The notes: generated from the sequence alone by a model not told the origin. Positions 1 to 9,125 are shown, counted from the first letter of the stretch. The stretch is 64,000 nucleotides of DNA from Planomicrobium sp. Y74 (GCF_003668635.1 NZ_RCWH01000002.1:124001-188000); one strand, 5' to 3'. Numbers and translations are program-made.

Positions 1-250
1 AGCTGCGCTTGCCTAGGCTTGCGCTTAACTAACTCGGACTTGTTAGCCTTCGCCCGATTGGATCTTGCACTTCGTCGAAAAGGACTTGGAAAGCCAACTC
101 CGTTTCTAATCTCCTGGGAGTCTTCGCTGTTTTGCTTTAAACCTCCAGAGAATTCCCTAGCGCAGGCGCGCCTCCGGACTGGGCGGAGCAATAAGACGAG
201 TGATCTTCTCGGCTTATTGCGGGAGCCTTGTCCAAAGCGCCAAAGCGTTA
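1..250 (+). repeat. Dispersed GC-rich repeat family R1, copy a (truncated by window edge)
   Basis: Non-coding sequence that closely resembles blocks at 13381-13715 (opposite strand), 18466-18835 and 57187-57351. Shared landmarks are CTGGGAGTCTTCGCTGTTTTGC, here seen from about 114, the GCGCCTCCGGACTGGGCGGA stretch and the final AGCGCCAAAGCGTTAT near 236. A 78-codon open frame crosses it but has no family signature and lies wholly in the repeat. The left end is outside the window. Confidence 0.7.
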
Positions 251-355
251 TATGAAAGGTAATTCTTTTGTTCAATTTAAATAGATGAATTTTTTGAAAA
301 TATACGCAGGTTCATTTATAATGGAGAAGTGAGACTATTTAGGAGGTCGAAATAA

Positions 356-1444
356 ATGGTAAAATTAGACGAAACGCTCCAAATGTTAAAAGATTTGACT
401 GATGCAAACGGTATTCCAGGCAATGAACGCCAATCGCGCGAAGTCATGAAGAAATACATAGCGCCTTTTGCTGATTCAATTGAAACGGACGGGCTAGGAA
501 GCCTGATCGCTAAAAAAGAAGGGCTAGCTGACGGACCGAAAATCATGGTTGCAGGCCACCTTGATGAAGTAGGCTTCATGATTTCCCAAGTTGACGATAA
601 AGGATTCCTGAAATTCCAGACTGTCGGCGGATGGTGGAACCAGGTTATGCTGGCACAGCGCGTAACCATCACCACACGCAGCGGCAAGGAAATCACAGGC
701 GTAATCGGCTCTAAACCGCCGCACATCCTGTCTCCGGAAGCACGCAAAAAACCTGTTGAAATCAAAGACATGTTCATTGATATCGGTGCATCCTCACGTG
801 ACGAAGTAAAAGAATGGGGCGTTACACCAGGCGATATGGTGACACCTTATTTTGAATTCCAGGCTATGACAAATGAAAAATTCCTCTTGGCAAAAGCTTG
901 GGATAACCGCATCGGCTGCGCAATCGCCATCGATGTATTGAAAGGCCTTAAAGGCCAGGACCATCCAAACGTCGTTTACGGCGTAGGAACTGTCCAGGAA
1001 GAAGTTGGGCTTCGCGGCGCGAAAACAGCGACAGCGAAAATCCAGCCGGATATCGGATTTGCAGTGGACGTGGGCATCGCCGGCGACACTCCTGGCATCA
1101 CAGCTCAGGAGTCCAACAGCAAAATGGGCGACGGACCACAAATTCTGCTATTTGACGCTTCCATGGTATCTCACCGCGGCTTGCGTGAACTCGTTGTTGA
1201 TACAGCGGAAGAAGCAGGCATCCCGTACCAGTTCGAAACGATTGCAGGCGGCGGAACTGACGCTGGCTCAATCCATTTGACGGCGAACGGAGTTCCAGCA
1301 TTGTCGATTGGCGTAGCAACTCGCTACATCCACTCACACGCCGGTATCCTTCACCGCGACGACTACGAAAACGCAGTTAAACTGATTATCGAAGTCATCA
1401 AAAAATTGGACAAAGACACAGTAGCGAAAATTACTTTCGACTAA
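356..1444 (+). CDS. ysdC: M42 family metallo-aminopeptidase (YsdC-like)
   Basis: Cytosolic dinuclear zinc/cobalt aminopeptidase that trims N-terminal residues from peptides. The 362-residue length fits the M42 family. Visible metal and catalytic motifs in order: GHLDEVGF (about residue 66, H and D ligands), AWDNRIG (about 181, bridging Asp), VQEEVGLRG (about 213, catalytic and ligand Glu), AVDVGIAGD (about 236) and a late His in YIHSHAGI (about 327). The start ATG has a good AGGAGGTCG ribosome site 7 bases upstream. It is monocistronic, followed by a terminator. In B. subtilis ysdC lies near pheST-ysgA, as here. The exact substrate (glutamyl/aspartyl peptides or general) cannot be told from sequence. 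Confidence 0.9.
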   Translation: MVKLDETLQMLKDLTDANGIPGNERQSREVMKKYIAPFADSIETDGLGSLIAKKEGLADGPKIMVAGHLDEVGFMISQVDDKGFLKFQTVGGWWNQVMLAQRVTITTRSGKEITGVIGSKPPHILSPEARKKPVEIKDMFIDIGASSRDEVKEWGVTPGDMVTPYFEFQAMTNEKFLLAKAWDNRIGCAIAIDVLKGLKGQDHPNVVYGVGTVQEEVGLRGAKTATAKIQPDIGFAVDVGIAGDTPGITAQESNSKMGDGPQILLFDASMVSHRGLRELVVDTAEEAGIPYQFETIAGGGTDAGSIHLTANGVPALSIGVATRYIHSHAGILHRDDYENAVKLIIEVIKKLDKDTVAKITFD

Positions 1445-1450
1445 AATATT

Positions 1451-1483
1451 TGGAACCCCGGCCGGTTTGGTCGGGGGTTTTTT
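1451..1483 (+). terminator. Terminator after ysdC
   Basis: GC-rich hairpin AACCCCGGCC...GGTCGGGGGTT followed by a T run, 7 bases after the ysdC stop codon. Confidence 0.8.
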
Positions 1484-1512
1484 GCGGTTTTTTTGTGTGT
1501 TTTGGAGGTGAC

Positions 1513-1747
1513 TGATCATAGAATCCGCTGAGTGATCATAGAATGATGAAAAATGATCATAGAATCCGTTGAGTGATCATAGAATGATGAAAAGTGATCA
1601 TAGAATCCGTTGAGTAATCATAGAATCGCTGGAGTGATCATAGAATCAACTGAATGATCATAGAATGATGAAAAGTGATCATAGAATCCTGTGAGTGATC
1701 ATAGAATCCTGTGAGTGCTCATAGAACCCTGAAAAGTGATCATAGAA
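1513..1747 (+). repeat. NERD-associated tandem array A1: 12 units, core TGATCATAGAA, period 20-21 bp
   Basis: Cores start at 1513, 1533, 1554, 1574, 1595, 1615, 1635, 1655, 1676, 1696, 1716 and 1737, a mean spacing of about 20.4 bp. Two cores vary (TAATCA at 1615, TGCTCA at 1716). The 9-10 bp linkers tend to alternate between two types, one ending TGAG and one ending GAAAAG. The core begins with the palindrome TGATCA. The array lies between the ysdC terminator and the first NERD gene. The last unit runs into AAAATAAAACGAGCCG, which also follows the last unit of array A2. Not coding: 20-21 bp steps do not keep frame. Confidence 0.95.
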
Positions 1748-1970
1748 AATAAAACGAGCCGTTCTTATCGCTTTTTGCCCGCGAAAAGCATCCATTTAAC
1801 GGTTTTGAACTTTAGAAAAGCATTAGCAATGAAGAAATCCGCAAAAAAGTAACAGAAAGAAAGTATTGTCGTCCCAAATCACCAAATAGTCACTACTTCA
1901 AACCCGGAAATATCGCGCATGCCTGTTAAAAAGAAATAAGAAGAATAAAATAACTATTCAGACAGGCAAA
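1748..1970. other. Intergenic tail of array A1, partly duplicated after array A2
   Basis: About 100 bases after array A1 (1748-1850) match the sequence after array A2 (3075-3160). Shared pieces include AAATAAAACGAGCCG, TCGCTTTT, GCGAAAAGCATCCA and GGTTTTGAA. The pair therefore looks like the two ends of one cassette enclosing the NERD gene. No ORF seen. Confidence 0.6.
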
Positions 1971-1979
1971 TGCTATAAT
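1971..1979 (+). promoter_or_regulatory. Extended -10 promoter for the first NERD gene
   Basis: TGCTATAAT (TGn plus a consensus TATAAT at 1974-1979), 47 bases before the chosen start. The -35 region (TAACTA at 1951-1956, spacer 17) is weak. The second NERD gene has the same TGCTATAAT extended -10. Confidence 0.6.
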
Positions 1980-2025
1980 CCGATTAAGCAGAAGGGAGAG
2001 AATCAAGATTCTTACTAAAGTTGAT

Positions 2026-2964
2026 ATGTTAAGAAGAGCCATTCGGCGACTAAAAGAGAATACACCGGAACGTGAGTTATTAGAGAGGGAATTATTCCTT
2101 GCAGAAGCGGGAATCCGTGGGGAGAAGCGGCTTCAAAAAAAGTTTGTGGAATTTTATTCATCTGAACCTTTTGAAATTCTTTGGAATACAAGCCTCACTC
2201 TCGGTAACTGGCCAGTCCAGATCGACGGATTGCTGCTAACACAAAAAGTTGCGATTATTCTCGAGTCGAAAAACATCAGCGGTGAGCTGCATTTTGAAAA
2301 TAGAACTGGCGAATTCTTCCGTAATGATGCAAATGGTGTGAAAACAATTATGGACAATCCGGCAGTTCAAGTTGAAAAACATATGCGTTTTATAAGAATG
2401 TGGTTTGCTGAAAACAAAATCCCCCTCCCGGTAGACGGCATGCTCGTTTTTACTGCTTTAAAAGCTGAATTATGTTCACTTCCACAAAATACTCGCACCT
2501 GCAGACACCACCACATGATTGAACTTCTTTTTAAAACCATCGAAGAGTATCCATCCAGCACTCAACAAAACCGTCATGCGCTTAAAAAATATAAAAAAAT
2601 AATTGAAAATCAACTTACACCATATATTCAAAAACCGATCGCAGTTCAGTATTCGGTGAATCCGGGTTTATTTAAACGTGGAATTTATTGTAAAGCCTGC
2701 AAAACGTTTAACGTTACCCGAGAGCGTCGTCGCTGGCATTGTGAGGCGTGCGAAATAACTTCCTCAACTGCAGGTGAAGAAGCGGTATTGGATTACTTCG
2801 CAATATTTGGATTTCAGGCAAACAATGAAAAAATTCGGACCTTTTTAAATGTAGATGATCGACATATTGTGAAGCGTCTGTTGTCACAAGAAATTTTGAC
2901 GAAAGACGGAAGCAGAAGACACAGCAAATACTCGTTGAATGAAGTGAAAACTTTACATGAGTGA
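2026..2964 (+). CDS. NERD (nuclease-related) domain protein with C-terminal zinc ribbon, paralogue 1
   Basis: 312 residues. The NERD domain (about 30-135) is a PD-(D/E)XK-like fold. Asp67 in VQIDGLL and the pair Glu80/Lys82 in LESKNISG give an intact D...ExK catalytic set. A C-terminal zinc ribbon uses Cys222, Cys225, Cys239 and Cys242. The last 60 residues (FLNVDDRHIVKRLL...SKYSLN) look like a small winged-helix DNA-binding tail; that last point is inference. About 45% identical by eye over the conserved parts to the NERD protein at 28563-29495. The gene is bracketed by arrays A1 and A2, and its stop codon TGA is the first three bases of the first A2 core. The start is uncertain: AAGGGAGAG at 1992-2000 is 25 bases before this ATG, so an upstream non-ATG start (for example ATT at 2008) is possible. 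Substrate and role unknown; a nuclease acting on nucleic acid is what the fold suggests. Confidence 0.85.
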   Translation: MLRRAIRRLKENTPERELLERELFLAEAGIRGEKRLQKKFVEFYSSEPFEILWNTSLTLGNWPVQIDGLLLTQKVAIILESKNISGELHFENRTGEFFRNDANGVKTIMDNPAVQVEKHMRFIRMWFAENKIPLPVDGMLVFTALKAELCSLPQNTRTCRHHHMIELLFKTIEEYPSSTQQNRHALKKYKKIIENQLTPYIQKPIAVQYSVNPGLFKRGIYCKACKTFNVTRERRRWHCEACEITSSTAGEEAVLDYFAIFGFQANNEKIRTFLNVDDRHIVKRLLSQEILTKDGSRRHSKYSLNEVKTLHE

Positions 2965-3074
2965 TCATAGAAATTGCTGAGTGATCATAGAATCAAATAA
3001 GTGATCATAGAACCCGAAAAAGTGATCATAGAATCCTCTGAGTGATCATAGAACTCCAAAAAGTGATCATAGAA
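2962..3074 (+). repeat. NERD-associated tandem array A2: 6 units, core TGATCATAGAA
   Basis: Cores begin at 2962, 2982, 3002, 3023, 3043 and 3064, again spaced 20-21 bp. Linkers are again of two types, ending CTGAG or ATAAG/AAAAG. The first core overlaps the NERD stop codon, so the array starts exactly at the gene's end. It is in the same orientation as array A1. Confidence 0.95.
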
Positions 3075-3235
3075 AATAAAACGAGCCGATTTTGTCGCTT
3101 TTCGCCTGCGAAAAGCATCCAATCAATGGTTTTGAAGTGAGAGAAGCATACGAAATGACGTATTTCAGCCGGAATCGGAATGAAATGTGGATCCGACCCT
3201 TTAAAAAAGAGATTAAAACGTCCCATCCAAACCCA
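3075..3235. other. Intergenic tail of array A2
   Basis: First 90 bases copy the tail of array A1 with substitutions. No supported gene: short frames cross it without a ribosome site or family signature. Confidence 0.5.
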
Positions 3236-3237
3236 AA

Positions 3238-3266
3238 GGCATGCGCCAACACAGCGCATGCCTTTT
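3238..3266 (+). terminator. Terminator downstream of the NERD cassette
   Basis: Perfect 9-bp stem GGCATGCGC / GCGCATGCC with a 7-base loop, then TTTT. Confidence 0.75.
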
Positions 3267-3315
3267 ACAATGCCCGGACCGCTTACAGAGTCCCACTAAA
3301 AAGTTAATAATACTT

Positions 3316-3331
3316 TACTTAATGTTAAGTA
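3316..3331. promoter_or_regulatory. Palindromic putative operator upstream of the XRE regulator
   Basis: TACTTAATGTTAAGTA is a 7+7 inverted repeat around TG, 54 bases before the regulator start in an AT-rich promoter region. Autoregulation by the adjacent XRE-family protein is an inference. Confidence 0.4.
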
Positions 3332-3384
3332 TAGTGTACATTATGTTATATATACCGAACATCTTCATGGGAAGGATGAAAAGG

Positions 3385-3600
3385 ATGCTAAAAAATCGGG
3401 TGAAGGAAATGCGCGCCCGCCACAGCCTGACGCAGAGCGACTTGGGTAAGCAAGTCGATGTGACACGGCAGACGATCGCATTTATTGAAAAAGGTGAATT
3501 TTCCCCGTCAATTACATTGTCACTGAAATTGGCGAAGGCGTTACAAGTGGACGTCAATGAATTATTTTGGCTGGAAGGGGATGAATATAATGAAAAATGA
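3385..3600 (+). CDS. Small XRE/Cro-family transcriptional regulator (YgzD/YozG type)
   Basis: 71 residues consisting almost only of an HTH_3 domain: LTQSDLGKQVDVTRQTIAFIE is the helix-turn-helix (about 15-35), followed by the typical SPSITLSLKLAKAL helix. The start ATG is chosen because GGAAGG lies 9 bases upstream; longer in-frame starts lack a ribosome site. It overlaps the next gene by 11 bases. Proteins of this size and sequence usually sit beside small membrane proteins and act as local repressors, which matches the layout here. Confidence 0.85.
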   Translation: MLKNRVKEMRARHSLTQSDLGKQVDVTRQTIAFIEKGEFSPSITLSLKLAKALQVDVNELFWLEGDEYNEK

Positions 3601-4090
3601 TTTTCGCCTAAAATATCCTTTGTGGATGATGGCTTTTATCGTGCTATTGGCTATAATCGCCTACTCACTGGATTCGCCTGTAATGGAATACGTCAATAAT
3701 AGTAATGAAACTAGTATGGAGATTACTATTGAACCTGCAAAGGGAATTGTCCTGCTCGTCTCACTTGCTTTATATTTTACTTTGCTCGCCATCTTTTTAC
3801 TCCAATTGAAAAAGTATAATCGGCAGAATCCTACCCAAAAAATTTCAGCGATTTCCATTCGGCCCCCTGAATATCTGGAGCAGGACGAAGGCATGACCTA
3901 CATCACCCGCAAAGCAGTTCAAAAAGTTTACACATATATCACGTGGGCATTGCCTATTCTGGCGACAATCGCCATCATTCTGCCATTGTCCAAGCTCTAC
4001 ATTATTTATGGTATTTTAACGGTTGCACTGGGACAGTATCTTATTTTTTATTTCGAAATCCGCAAGCACGTTAAGGAGGAAACCGAATGA
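3590..4090 (+). CDS. Four-helix membrane protein of unknown function
   Basis: 166 residues with four hydrophobic segments: about 12-30, 52-74, 118-136 and 138-157. There is a charged cytosolic middle (KKYNRQNPTQKIS) and a charged tail. I do not recognise a characterised family; small membrane proteins of this kind commonly accompany YgzD/YozG-type regulators. The start ATG at 3590 has GGAAGGGG 9 bases upstream, inside the regulator gene; ATG at 3581 is too close to that site. Overlaps the next gene by ATGA, so the three genes are probably one operon. Confidence 0.65.
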   Translation: MKNDFRLKYPLWMMAFIVLLAIIAYSLDSPVMEYVNNSNETSMEITIEPAKGIVLLVSLALYFTLLAIFLLQLKKYNRQNPTQKISAISIRPPEYLEQDEGMTYITRKAVQKVYTYITWALPILATIAIILPLSKLYIIYGILTVALGQYLIFYFEIRKHVKEETE

Positions 4091-4536
4091 TTTACGAGTA
4101 CGCCCTGGTATTTATCGGGGCCGCAATTCCATGGTTTGAAATCGCTTTGGTCATCCCGCTCGGCATCGTTTGGGGACTGTCGCCGTTTTGGGTCATGCTG
4201 CTGGCGTTTGTCGGCAATATGGTGACGGTGCTTGCGCTGATCATCGGCTTCGATAGGTTCAAGGATTGGTACAATAAACGCCAGGAAGCGAAAGGCAAAA
4301 CGCAAAATAAAAAAAGTGAACGCGCCAAACGGATCTGGAATAAATACGGGTTGCCGGGACTGGCATTGCTTGGACCAATCCTGATCGGTACGCATATTGC
4401 TGCCTTCATCGGAATGACACTTGGCGCAACTAAAAAGAATACAACAATTTGGCTGACAATAAGCATTGCCATCTGGACATTAACTTTTGGCATCCTGACA
4501 GCACTTGGCTTTGATTTCTTCACACGGGAACTCTAA
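4087..4536 (+). CDS. Small multidrug export family protein (COG2426/Sm_multidrug_ex)
   Basis: 149 residues with the family signature: GAAIPWFEIALVIPLG at the N-terminus, helices about 5-25, 33-55, 92-115 and 122-145, and the late GLPGLALLGPILIGTHIAAFIG segment. The family name comes from homology only; actual export of drugs is not shown by sequence. Translationally coupled to the previous gene (ATGA overlap) with AAGGAGGA 5-6 bases before the start. Confidence 0.8.
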   Translation: MIYEYALVFIGAAIPWFEIALVIPLGIVWGLSPFWVMLLAFVGNMVTVLALIIGFDRFKDWYNKRQEAKGKTQNKKSERAKRIWNKYGLPGLALLGPILIGTHIAAFIGMTLGATKKNTTIWLTISIAIWTLTFGILTALGFDFFTREL

Positions 4537-4593
4537 AGAAGCAGCAATGGTGTGCTATACTGAAGCTATTCTGACTTAAAGGCGTGAACAATT

Positions 4594-5361
4594 ATGAAAC
4601 GAATCGAATCACTTCAAAATTCATTAGTAAAGCATTGGAAAAAGCTTGGAACCACTCGCAAGGAACGCGACAAATTTTCGGAGTTCCTCGTGGAAGGTTT
4701 TCATTTAACGGAAGAATCCCTTAAAAAGAAAGAGCTCGTCAAATCGTTGATCGTCCGTGAAGGCGTCGATATTCCTGACAGTTGGGACATAGAAGGTGTC
4801 ACGTTGTATTCGGTGACTGCCGCAGTAGCGATGGAAATCTCGGAGACGGAACATTCGCAGGGGATTTTCGCCCATTGCGCCCAACCTGAGTTCACTGAAG
4901 AGGATCAGCAGAACTGGACGCGTCTGTTATTGATTGATGCGGTGCAGGATCCGGGCAATATCGGTACAATGATCCGGACAGCATCCGCTGCCGGCATCGA
5001 TGCTGTCATTCTTGGCAAAGGCTGCGCAGATCCTTTCAACCCGAAAACGGTTCGTTCAGCACAAGGTTCACATTTTCAGATTCCAGTTATCCGCGGGGAG
5101 CTGGGAGAATGGGTGCCGCAGCTGAAAAATGCGGGTATTCCTGTTTTCGGCACGGCATTGCAAAGAGCCATTCCGGTACACGAAGCTGAAACGAAAGAGC
5201 AATTCGCGCTGATTGTCGGCAACGAAGGAAGCGGCGTTGCGCCTGAGCTATTGCAGCAGACGGAACAGAATCTGATGGTGCCGTTATATGGCAGTGCAGA
5301 GTCACTGAATGTTGCAGTGGCGACAGGGATCTTATTGTACAGTCTCGTTCCGAAGAACTAA
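4594..5361 (+). CDS. ysgA: TrmH/SpoU-family RNA 2'-O-methyltransferase (YsgA)
   Basis: 255 residues. An N-terminal substrate-binding domain (residues 1-95) precedes the SPOUT knot. SPOUT motifs: VQDPGNIGTMIRTASAAG (about 116-133), NEGSGVAPE (about 210) and LNVAVATGILLY (about 238, the AdoMet-binding knot). Methylates rRNA or tRNA ribose; the target cannot be told from the sequence. Next to pheST as ysgA is in B. subtilis, without the sspI gene found there. The ribosome site is weak (AAAGGCG). Followed by the pheS promoter only 3 bases after the stop. Confidence 0.88.
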   Translation: MKRIESLQNSLVKHWKKLGTTRKERDKFSEFLVEGFHLTEESLKKKELVKSLIVREGVDIPDSWDIEGVTLYSVTAAVAMEISETEHSQGIFAHCAQPEFTEEDQQNWTRLLLIDAVQDPGNIGTMIRTASAAGIDAVILGKGCADPFNPKTVRSAQGSHFQIPVIRGELGEWVPQLKNAGIPVFGTALQRAIPVHEAETKEQFALIVGNEGSGVAPELLQQTEQNLMVPLYGSAESLNVAVATGILLYSLVPKN

Positions 5362-5363
5362 GG

Positions 5364-5392
5364 TTGATAATACAGTGGAACTTTCGTATAAT
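5364..5392 (+). promoter_or_regulatory. SigA promoter of the pheST operon
   Basis: TTGATA (5364-5369), 17-base spacer, TATAAT (5387-5392), directly upstream of the T-box leader. Confidence 0.85.
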
Positions 5393-5397
5393 TAACA

Positions 5398-5656
5398 GGT
5401 AAATAAAACACAAAAGCATTGACCGGGAAAAGTACGGAACCCATTTGCATGAACAGGAAATTTGCGCCTTGACTGAAAGCGCGGATATGCAGACGTTTCG
5501 GAAGTTCACCCCGCGAGCTGCCGCCGGGACCAGCATGTTGCTGTAAAGGTGGGCCGGTGAAGAGCCGTTATGTAAATGAGTGATTGCCTCCGGGCGATAA
5601 CTAGGGTGGTACCGCGAATAATGCCTCGTCCCTTTTCAGGGACGGGGCTTTTTTAT
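5398..5656 (+). ncRNA. T-box leader (phenylalanine-responsive) of pheST
   Basis: Contains the conserved T-box element AGGGTGGTACCGCG at 5603-5616, followed by a terminator hairpin CGTCCC...GGGACG with a T run (5624-5656). Uncharged tRNA binding would favour the antiterminator. Phe specificity is inferred from the downstream synthetase; two TTC triplets (5497-5499, 5505-5507) are specifier candidates but I could not place them in a folded Stem I. Confidence 0.93.
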
Positions 5657-5675
5657 GTTTAGAGGAGGAGAAAAA

Positions 5676-6713
5676 ATGGAAGCACAATTGAATGAGTTGA
5701 AAACACAAGCGCTGGACAAGATTGCTGCCGCATCAAACGTAAAAGAACTGAACGCTGTCCGCGTTGCCTATCTTGGGAAGAAAGGCCCGATTACGGATCT
5801 GCTTAAAGGCATGGGCAAACTGCCTGCCGAAGAACGCCCGAAGATGGGTGCACTAGTCAATGTGGTAAGAGAAGAAGTGACAGTGCGCCTCGAAGAGCGC
5901 ATGGCGATTCTTGAAGAACAGGCAATCAATGAAAAATTGCAAAGTGAAACAATCGATATCACGTTGCCAGGACGTCCGGTGAAATCCGGCAACGCCCATC
6001 CGTTGACGCGTGTCATCGAAGAAATCGAAGATCTTTTCATTTCCATGGGATATGAAATTGAAGAAGGCCCGGAAGTGGAGAAGGATTATTATAATTTCGA
6101 AGCGTTGAATCTGCCGAAAGGGCATCCGGCGCGTGATATGCAGGATTCCTTCTATATATCTGAAGATATTCTTTTGCGTACACATACATCACCTGTGCAG
6201 GCACGTACGATGGAAGCGAAAGGCGGAGAGCCGATCAAAATCATCTGCCCGGGGAAAGTTTATCGCCGTGATAATGATGACGCAACGCATTCACATCAGT
6301 TCACACAAATTGAAGGGTTAGTTATCGGTGAAGATATCCGCATGAGCGACCTGAAAGGGACGCTTTCTGTATTCGCCAAGAAAATGTTCGGGGAAGACCG
6401 TGAAATCCGTCTTCGCCCAAGTTTCTTCCCGTTCACGGAACCATCAGTTGAAATGGATATCTCCTGCTTCAAATGTGGAGGAGAAGGCTGTAACGTCTGC
6501 AAGAAAACCGGCTGGATCGAAATTCTTGGAGCGGGTATGGTGCATCCTAACGTCTTGGAAATGGCAGGGTATGATTCGAAACGACTGACCGGATTCGCTT
6601 TCGGAATGGGACCTGAACGCATTGCGATGCTGAAATATGGCATAGAAGACATCCGTCATTTCTACACAAATGACGTCCGCTTTTTATCCCAATTTCAACG
6701 CACGGAAGTTTAA
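5676..6713 (+). CDS. pheS: Phenylalanine--tRNA ligase alpha subunit
   Basis: 345 residues, the normal length. The N-terminal coiled-coil (1-85) is followed by the class II catalytic core: motif 2-like [20 protein letters not shown] (about 195-215), and motif 3 [14 protein letters not shown] near the C-terminus. [12 protein letters not shown]-type phenylalanine-pocket residues appear at about 250 as [31 protein letters not shown] zinc-like insert follows. The ATG at 5676 has GAGGAGG 7 bases upstream. First gene of the operon with pheT; expression controlled by the T-box. Confidence 0.97.
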   Translation: MEAQLNELKTQALDKIAAASNVKELNAVRVAYLGKKGPITDLLKGMGKLPAEERPKMGALVNVVREEVTVRLEERMAILEEQAINEKLQSETIDITLPGRPVKSGNAHPLTRVIEEIEDLFISMGYEIEEGPEVEKDYYNFEALNLPKGHPARDMQDSFYISEDILLRTHTSPVQARTMEAKGGEPIKIICPGKVYRRDNDDATHSHQFTQIEGLVIGEDIRMSDLKGTLSVFAKKMFGEDREIRLRPSFFPFTEPSVEMDISCFKCGGEGCNVCKKTGWIEILGAGMVHPNVLEMAGYDSKRLTGFAFGMGPERIAMLKYGIEDIRHFYTNDVRFLSQFQRTEV

Positions 6714-6725
6714 GGAGGAAATGAC

Positions 6726-9125
6726 ATGTTAGTATCGATAAAATGGTTGAAGGATTATGTAAATACACAGGATTTGCCGCCGGCTGAACTTGGCGAGAAA
6801 ATTACGCGTGCAGGAATCGAAGTGGACGCAGTGATCGACCGTTCGCAAGGCCTTTCGAATATCGTCGTCGGTTATGTGGAGTCATGCGAAAAACATCCCG
6901 AAGCGGATAAATTGAGTATCTGCCAGGTGAATGTCGGGGAAGAAACGGCACAGATCATCTGCGGCGCACCGAATATCGCAGCTGGGCAGAACGTAATCGT
7001 TGCCCGTCCGGGTGCCCGTTTGCCGGGTGGCATGAAGATCAAGAAAGCGAAACTGCGCGGGGAAGAATCGAACGGTATGATTTGTTCCCTGCAGGAGCTG
7101 GGCATTGAAGGGAAACTTGTTCCGAAAGCCTATGCTGAAGGGATTTATGTATTGCCGGAAAACGCAGAAGTCGGTTCAGACGTCATCACGAATTTTGATC
7201 TGGATGATACGGTCCTTGAACTTGGCCTGACACCAAACCGTGCTGATGCAATGAGTATGCTCGGAGTAGCCTATGAAGTTGGGGCGATTCTGGAAGAAGA
7301 AGTAAAGCTGCCGGAAATCACTTATAAAGAAGCGGAAGACAAGGCGTCTTCCATGCTGACTTTAAATATCGATTCACCGGAAGCCAATCCGTTATACGTG
7401 GCAAAAGTTGTGCGGGGTATCGAAGTGAAGGAATCTCCGATGTGGCTGCAGCAGCGATTGATGGCAGCAGGCGTCCGCCCGCATAATAATGTGGTTGACG
7501 TTACGAATTATGTCTTGATGGAATATGGCCAGCCGTTGCATGCATTCGACTATGACTTGCTTGAAACCGGCAATATCACGGTTCGCCATGCGAAGGCAGA
7601 TGAACTGATTACGACACTTGATGGCAATGAACGCAAGCTTTCACTGAACAACCTGGTGATTACAAATGGTGAAAAACCAGTGGCGCTTGCAGGAGTCATG
7701 GGCGGTGCGAATTCCGAAGTCAGCAAAAACACAACAACAATCGTCATTGAATCCGCTTATTTCGAATCAGGCTCTATCCGCCAGACATCGAAAGAGCATA
7801 ACCTGCGCAGTGATGCGAGTTCCCGCTATGAAAAAGGTGTGGATCCCAACCGCGTAATTCCTGCTGCAGAACGTGCTGCACAATTACTTTCGGAACTTGC
7901 AGGAGGAGAAGTCCTTGCCGGTTCTGTAATATTCGATCAGCTGCAACGTGAAGAGAAAATCGTCAATGTGTCTCCGGATTTCATTAACAGCCGCCTTGGC
8001 ATGAAAATCCGTCTGGATGACATGCTGGACATTTTGAACCGTCTGCAATTCAAGACGGAAGCGATGAACAATCAATTGATGATTTCTGTACCGACACGCA
8101 GACAGGATATTCAAATTGAAGAAGACATTGTAGAAGAAATTGCCCGTCTTTACGGCTATGATGAAATTCCGTCAACCTTGCCGGAAACTGCAACGTCTCC
8201 GGGAGGATTATCGCCATATCAGCAGAAACGCCGCATTGTCCGTAATTATATGGAAGGTGCAGGTTTGCTCCAGGCGACTACTTATTCACTGACTTCTGAG
8301 AAGTCAGCAACTCAGTTTGCAATGAAACAAACTGAATTGACACGGTTATTGATGCCTATGAGTGAAGAGCGAAGCACTTTACGCCAAAGCCTTCTGCCTC
8401 ACTTACTGGAATCCGTTTCCTATAACACGGCAAGACGCATCGATTCTGTTGCTCTGTATGAAACCGGCTCAGTATTCCTTAAAGGACAGGATGAATTGCT
8501 CAATGAAGAAGAACATTTGGCGATTGCCGTGACCGGTTTATGGCTGGATAATAGCTGGCAGGGCGAAAAGAAAGCCGTCGACTTCTTTGTGGTCAAAGGT
8601 ATTGTTGAAGGTTTAGCTGCCAAACTGGATGTGGAATTGGAGTTTGAACGCGGGGAATTGGATGGCCTCCATCCTGGAAGAACTGCGTTTATCACACTTG
8701 ATGGCCGCCGCATCGGCGTCATCGGCCAATTGCATCCGAACGAACAGAAGGCGCGTGACCTGAAAACGACCATCGTAATGGAATTAAGCCTGGTTGAACT
8801 GTTCAAAGACCAGACAGAAGCCTTGGTGTATACACAAGTGCCACGCTATCCGTCAATTACTCGCGACGTCGCGCTGGTACTCTCTAAAATAGTCGAAGCC
8901 GGAACGATCGAAAAACTGATCCGTTCTGCAGGCGGTAAACTATTGAAAGATGTTCGTGTATTCGACCTTTACGAAGGTGATAATCTTGAAGCCGGCAAAA
9001 AATCGGTGGCGTTCTCGCTGACGTATTTCGATCCGGAGAAGACTCTGACAGATGAAGAAGTAACTGCCGTGCATGAAAAGGTGGTTGCAGCATTGATAGA
9101 ATCAGGTGCGGAACTGCGCAGCTGA
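6726..9125 (+). CDS. pheT: Phenylalanine--tRNA ligase beta subunit
   Basis: 799 residues, the usual length. It has an N-terminal tRNA-binding OB fold (about 40-150, with VGYVESCEKHPEADKLSIC), the B3/B4 editing domain (LTPNRADAMSMLGVAYE; later GGANSEVSKNTTTIVIESA), B5, the catalytic-like domain and a C-terminal anticodon-binding ferredoxin-like domain (about 705-797, PRYPSITRDVALVL). AAGGAGG precedes the start. Forms the alpha2beta2 enzyme with PheS. Confidence 0.97.
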   Translation: MLVSIKWLKDYVNTQDLPPAELGEKITRAGIEVDAVIDRSQGLSNIVVGYVESCEKHPEADKLSICQVNVGEETAQIICGAPNIAAGQNVIVARPGARLPGGMKIKKAKLRGEESNGMICSLQELGIEGKLVPKAYAEGIYVLPENAEVGSDVITNFDLDDTVLELGLTPNRADAMSMLGVAYEVGAILEEEVKLPEITYKEAEDKASSMLTLNIDSPEANPLYVAKVVRGIEVKESPMWLQQRLMAAGVRPHNNVVDVTNYVLMEYGQPLHAFDYDLLETGNITVRHAKADELITTLDGNERKLSLNNLVITNGEKPVALAGVMGGANSEVSKNTTTIVIESAYFESGSIRQTSKEHNLRSDASSRYEKGVDPNRVIPAAERAAQLLSELAGGEVLAGSVIFDQLQREEKIVNVSPDFINSRLGMKIRLDDMLDILNRLQFKTEAMNNQLMISVPTRRQDIQIEEDIVEEIARLYGYDEIPSTLPETATSPGGLSPYQQKRRIVRNYMEGAGLLQATTYSLTSEKSATQFAMKQTELTRLLMPMSEERSTLRQSLLPHLLESVSYNTARRIDSVALYETGSVFLKGQDELLNEEEHLAIAVTGLWLDNSWQGEKKAVDFFVVKGIVEGLAAKLDVELEFERGELDGLHPGRTAFITLDGRRIGVIGQLHPNEQKARDLKTTIVMELSLVELFKDQTEALVYTQVPRYPSITRDVALVLSKIVEAGTIEKLIRSAGGKLLKDVRVFDLYEGDNLEAGKKSVAFSLTYFDPEKTLTDEEVTAVHEKVVAALIESGAELRS

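Noticed and set aside
19-255. 78-codon open frame at the left edge
   Set aside because: Lies fully within repeat R1, no family signature, and the same sequence is non-coding in other copies.
1950-2025. Riboswitch or leader RNA upstream of NERD-1
   Set aside because: No conserved aptamer motif or expression-platform hairpin seen; a short leader explains the sequence.
1513-3074. CRISPR array (also considered for 29561-29680 and 60771-60985)
   Set aside because: Period is only 20-21 bp with an 11-bp core and short recurring linkers; there are no spacer-like unique sequences and no cas genes.
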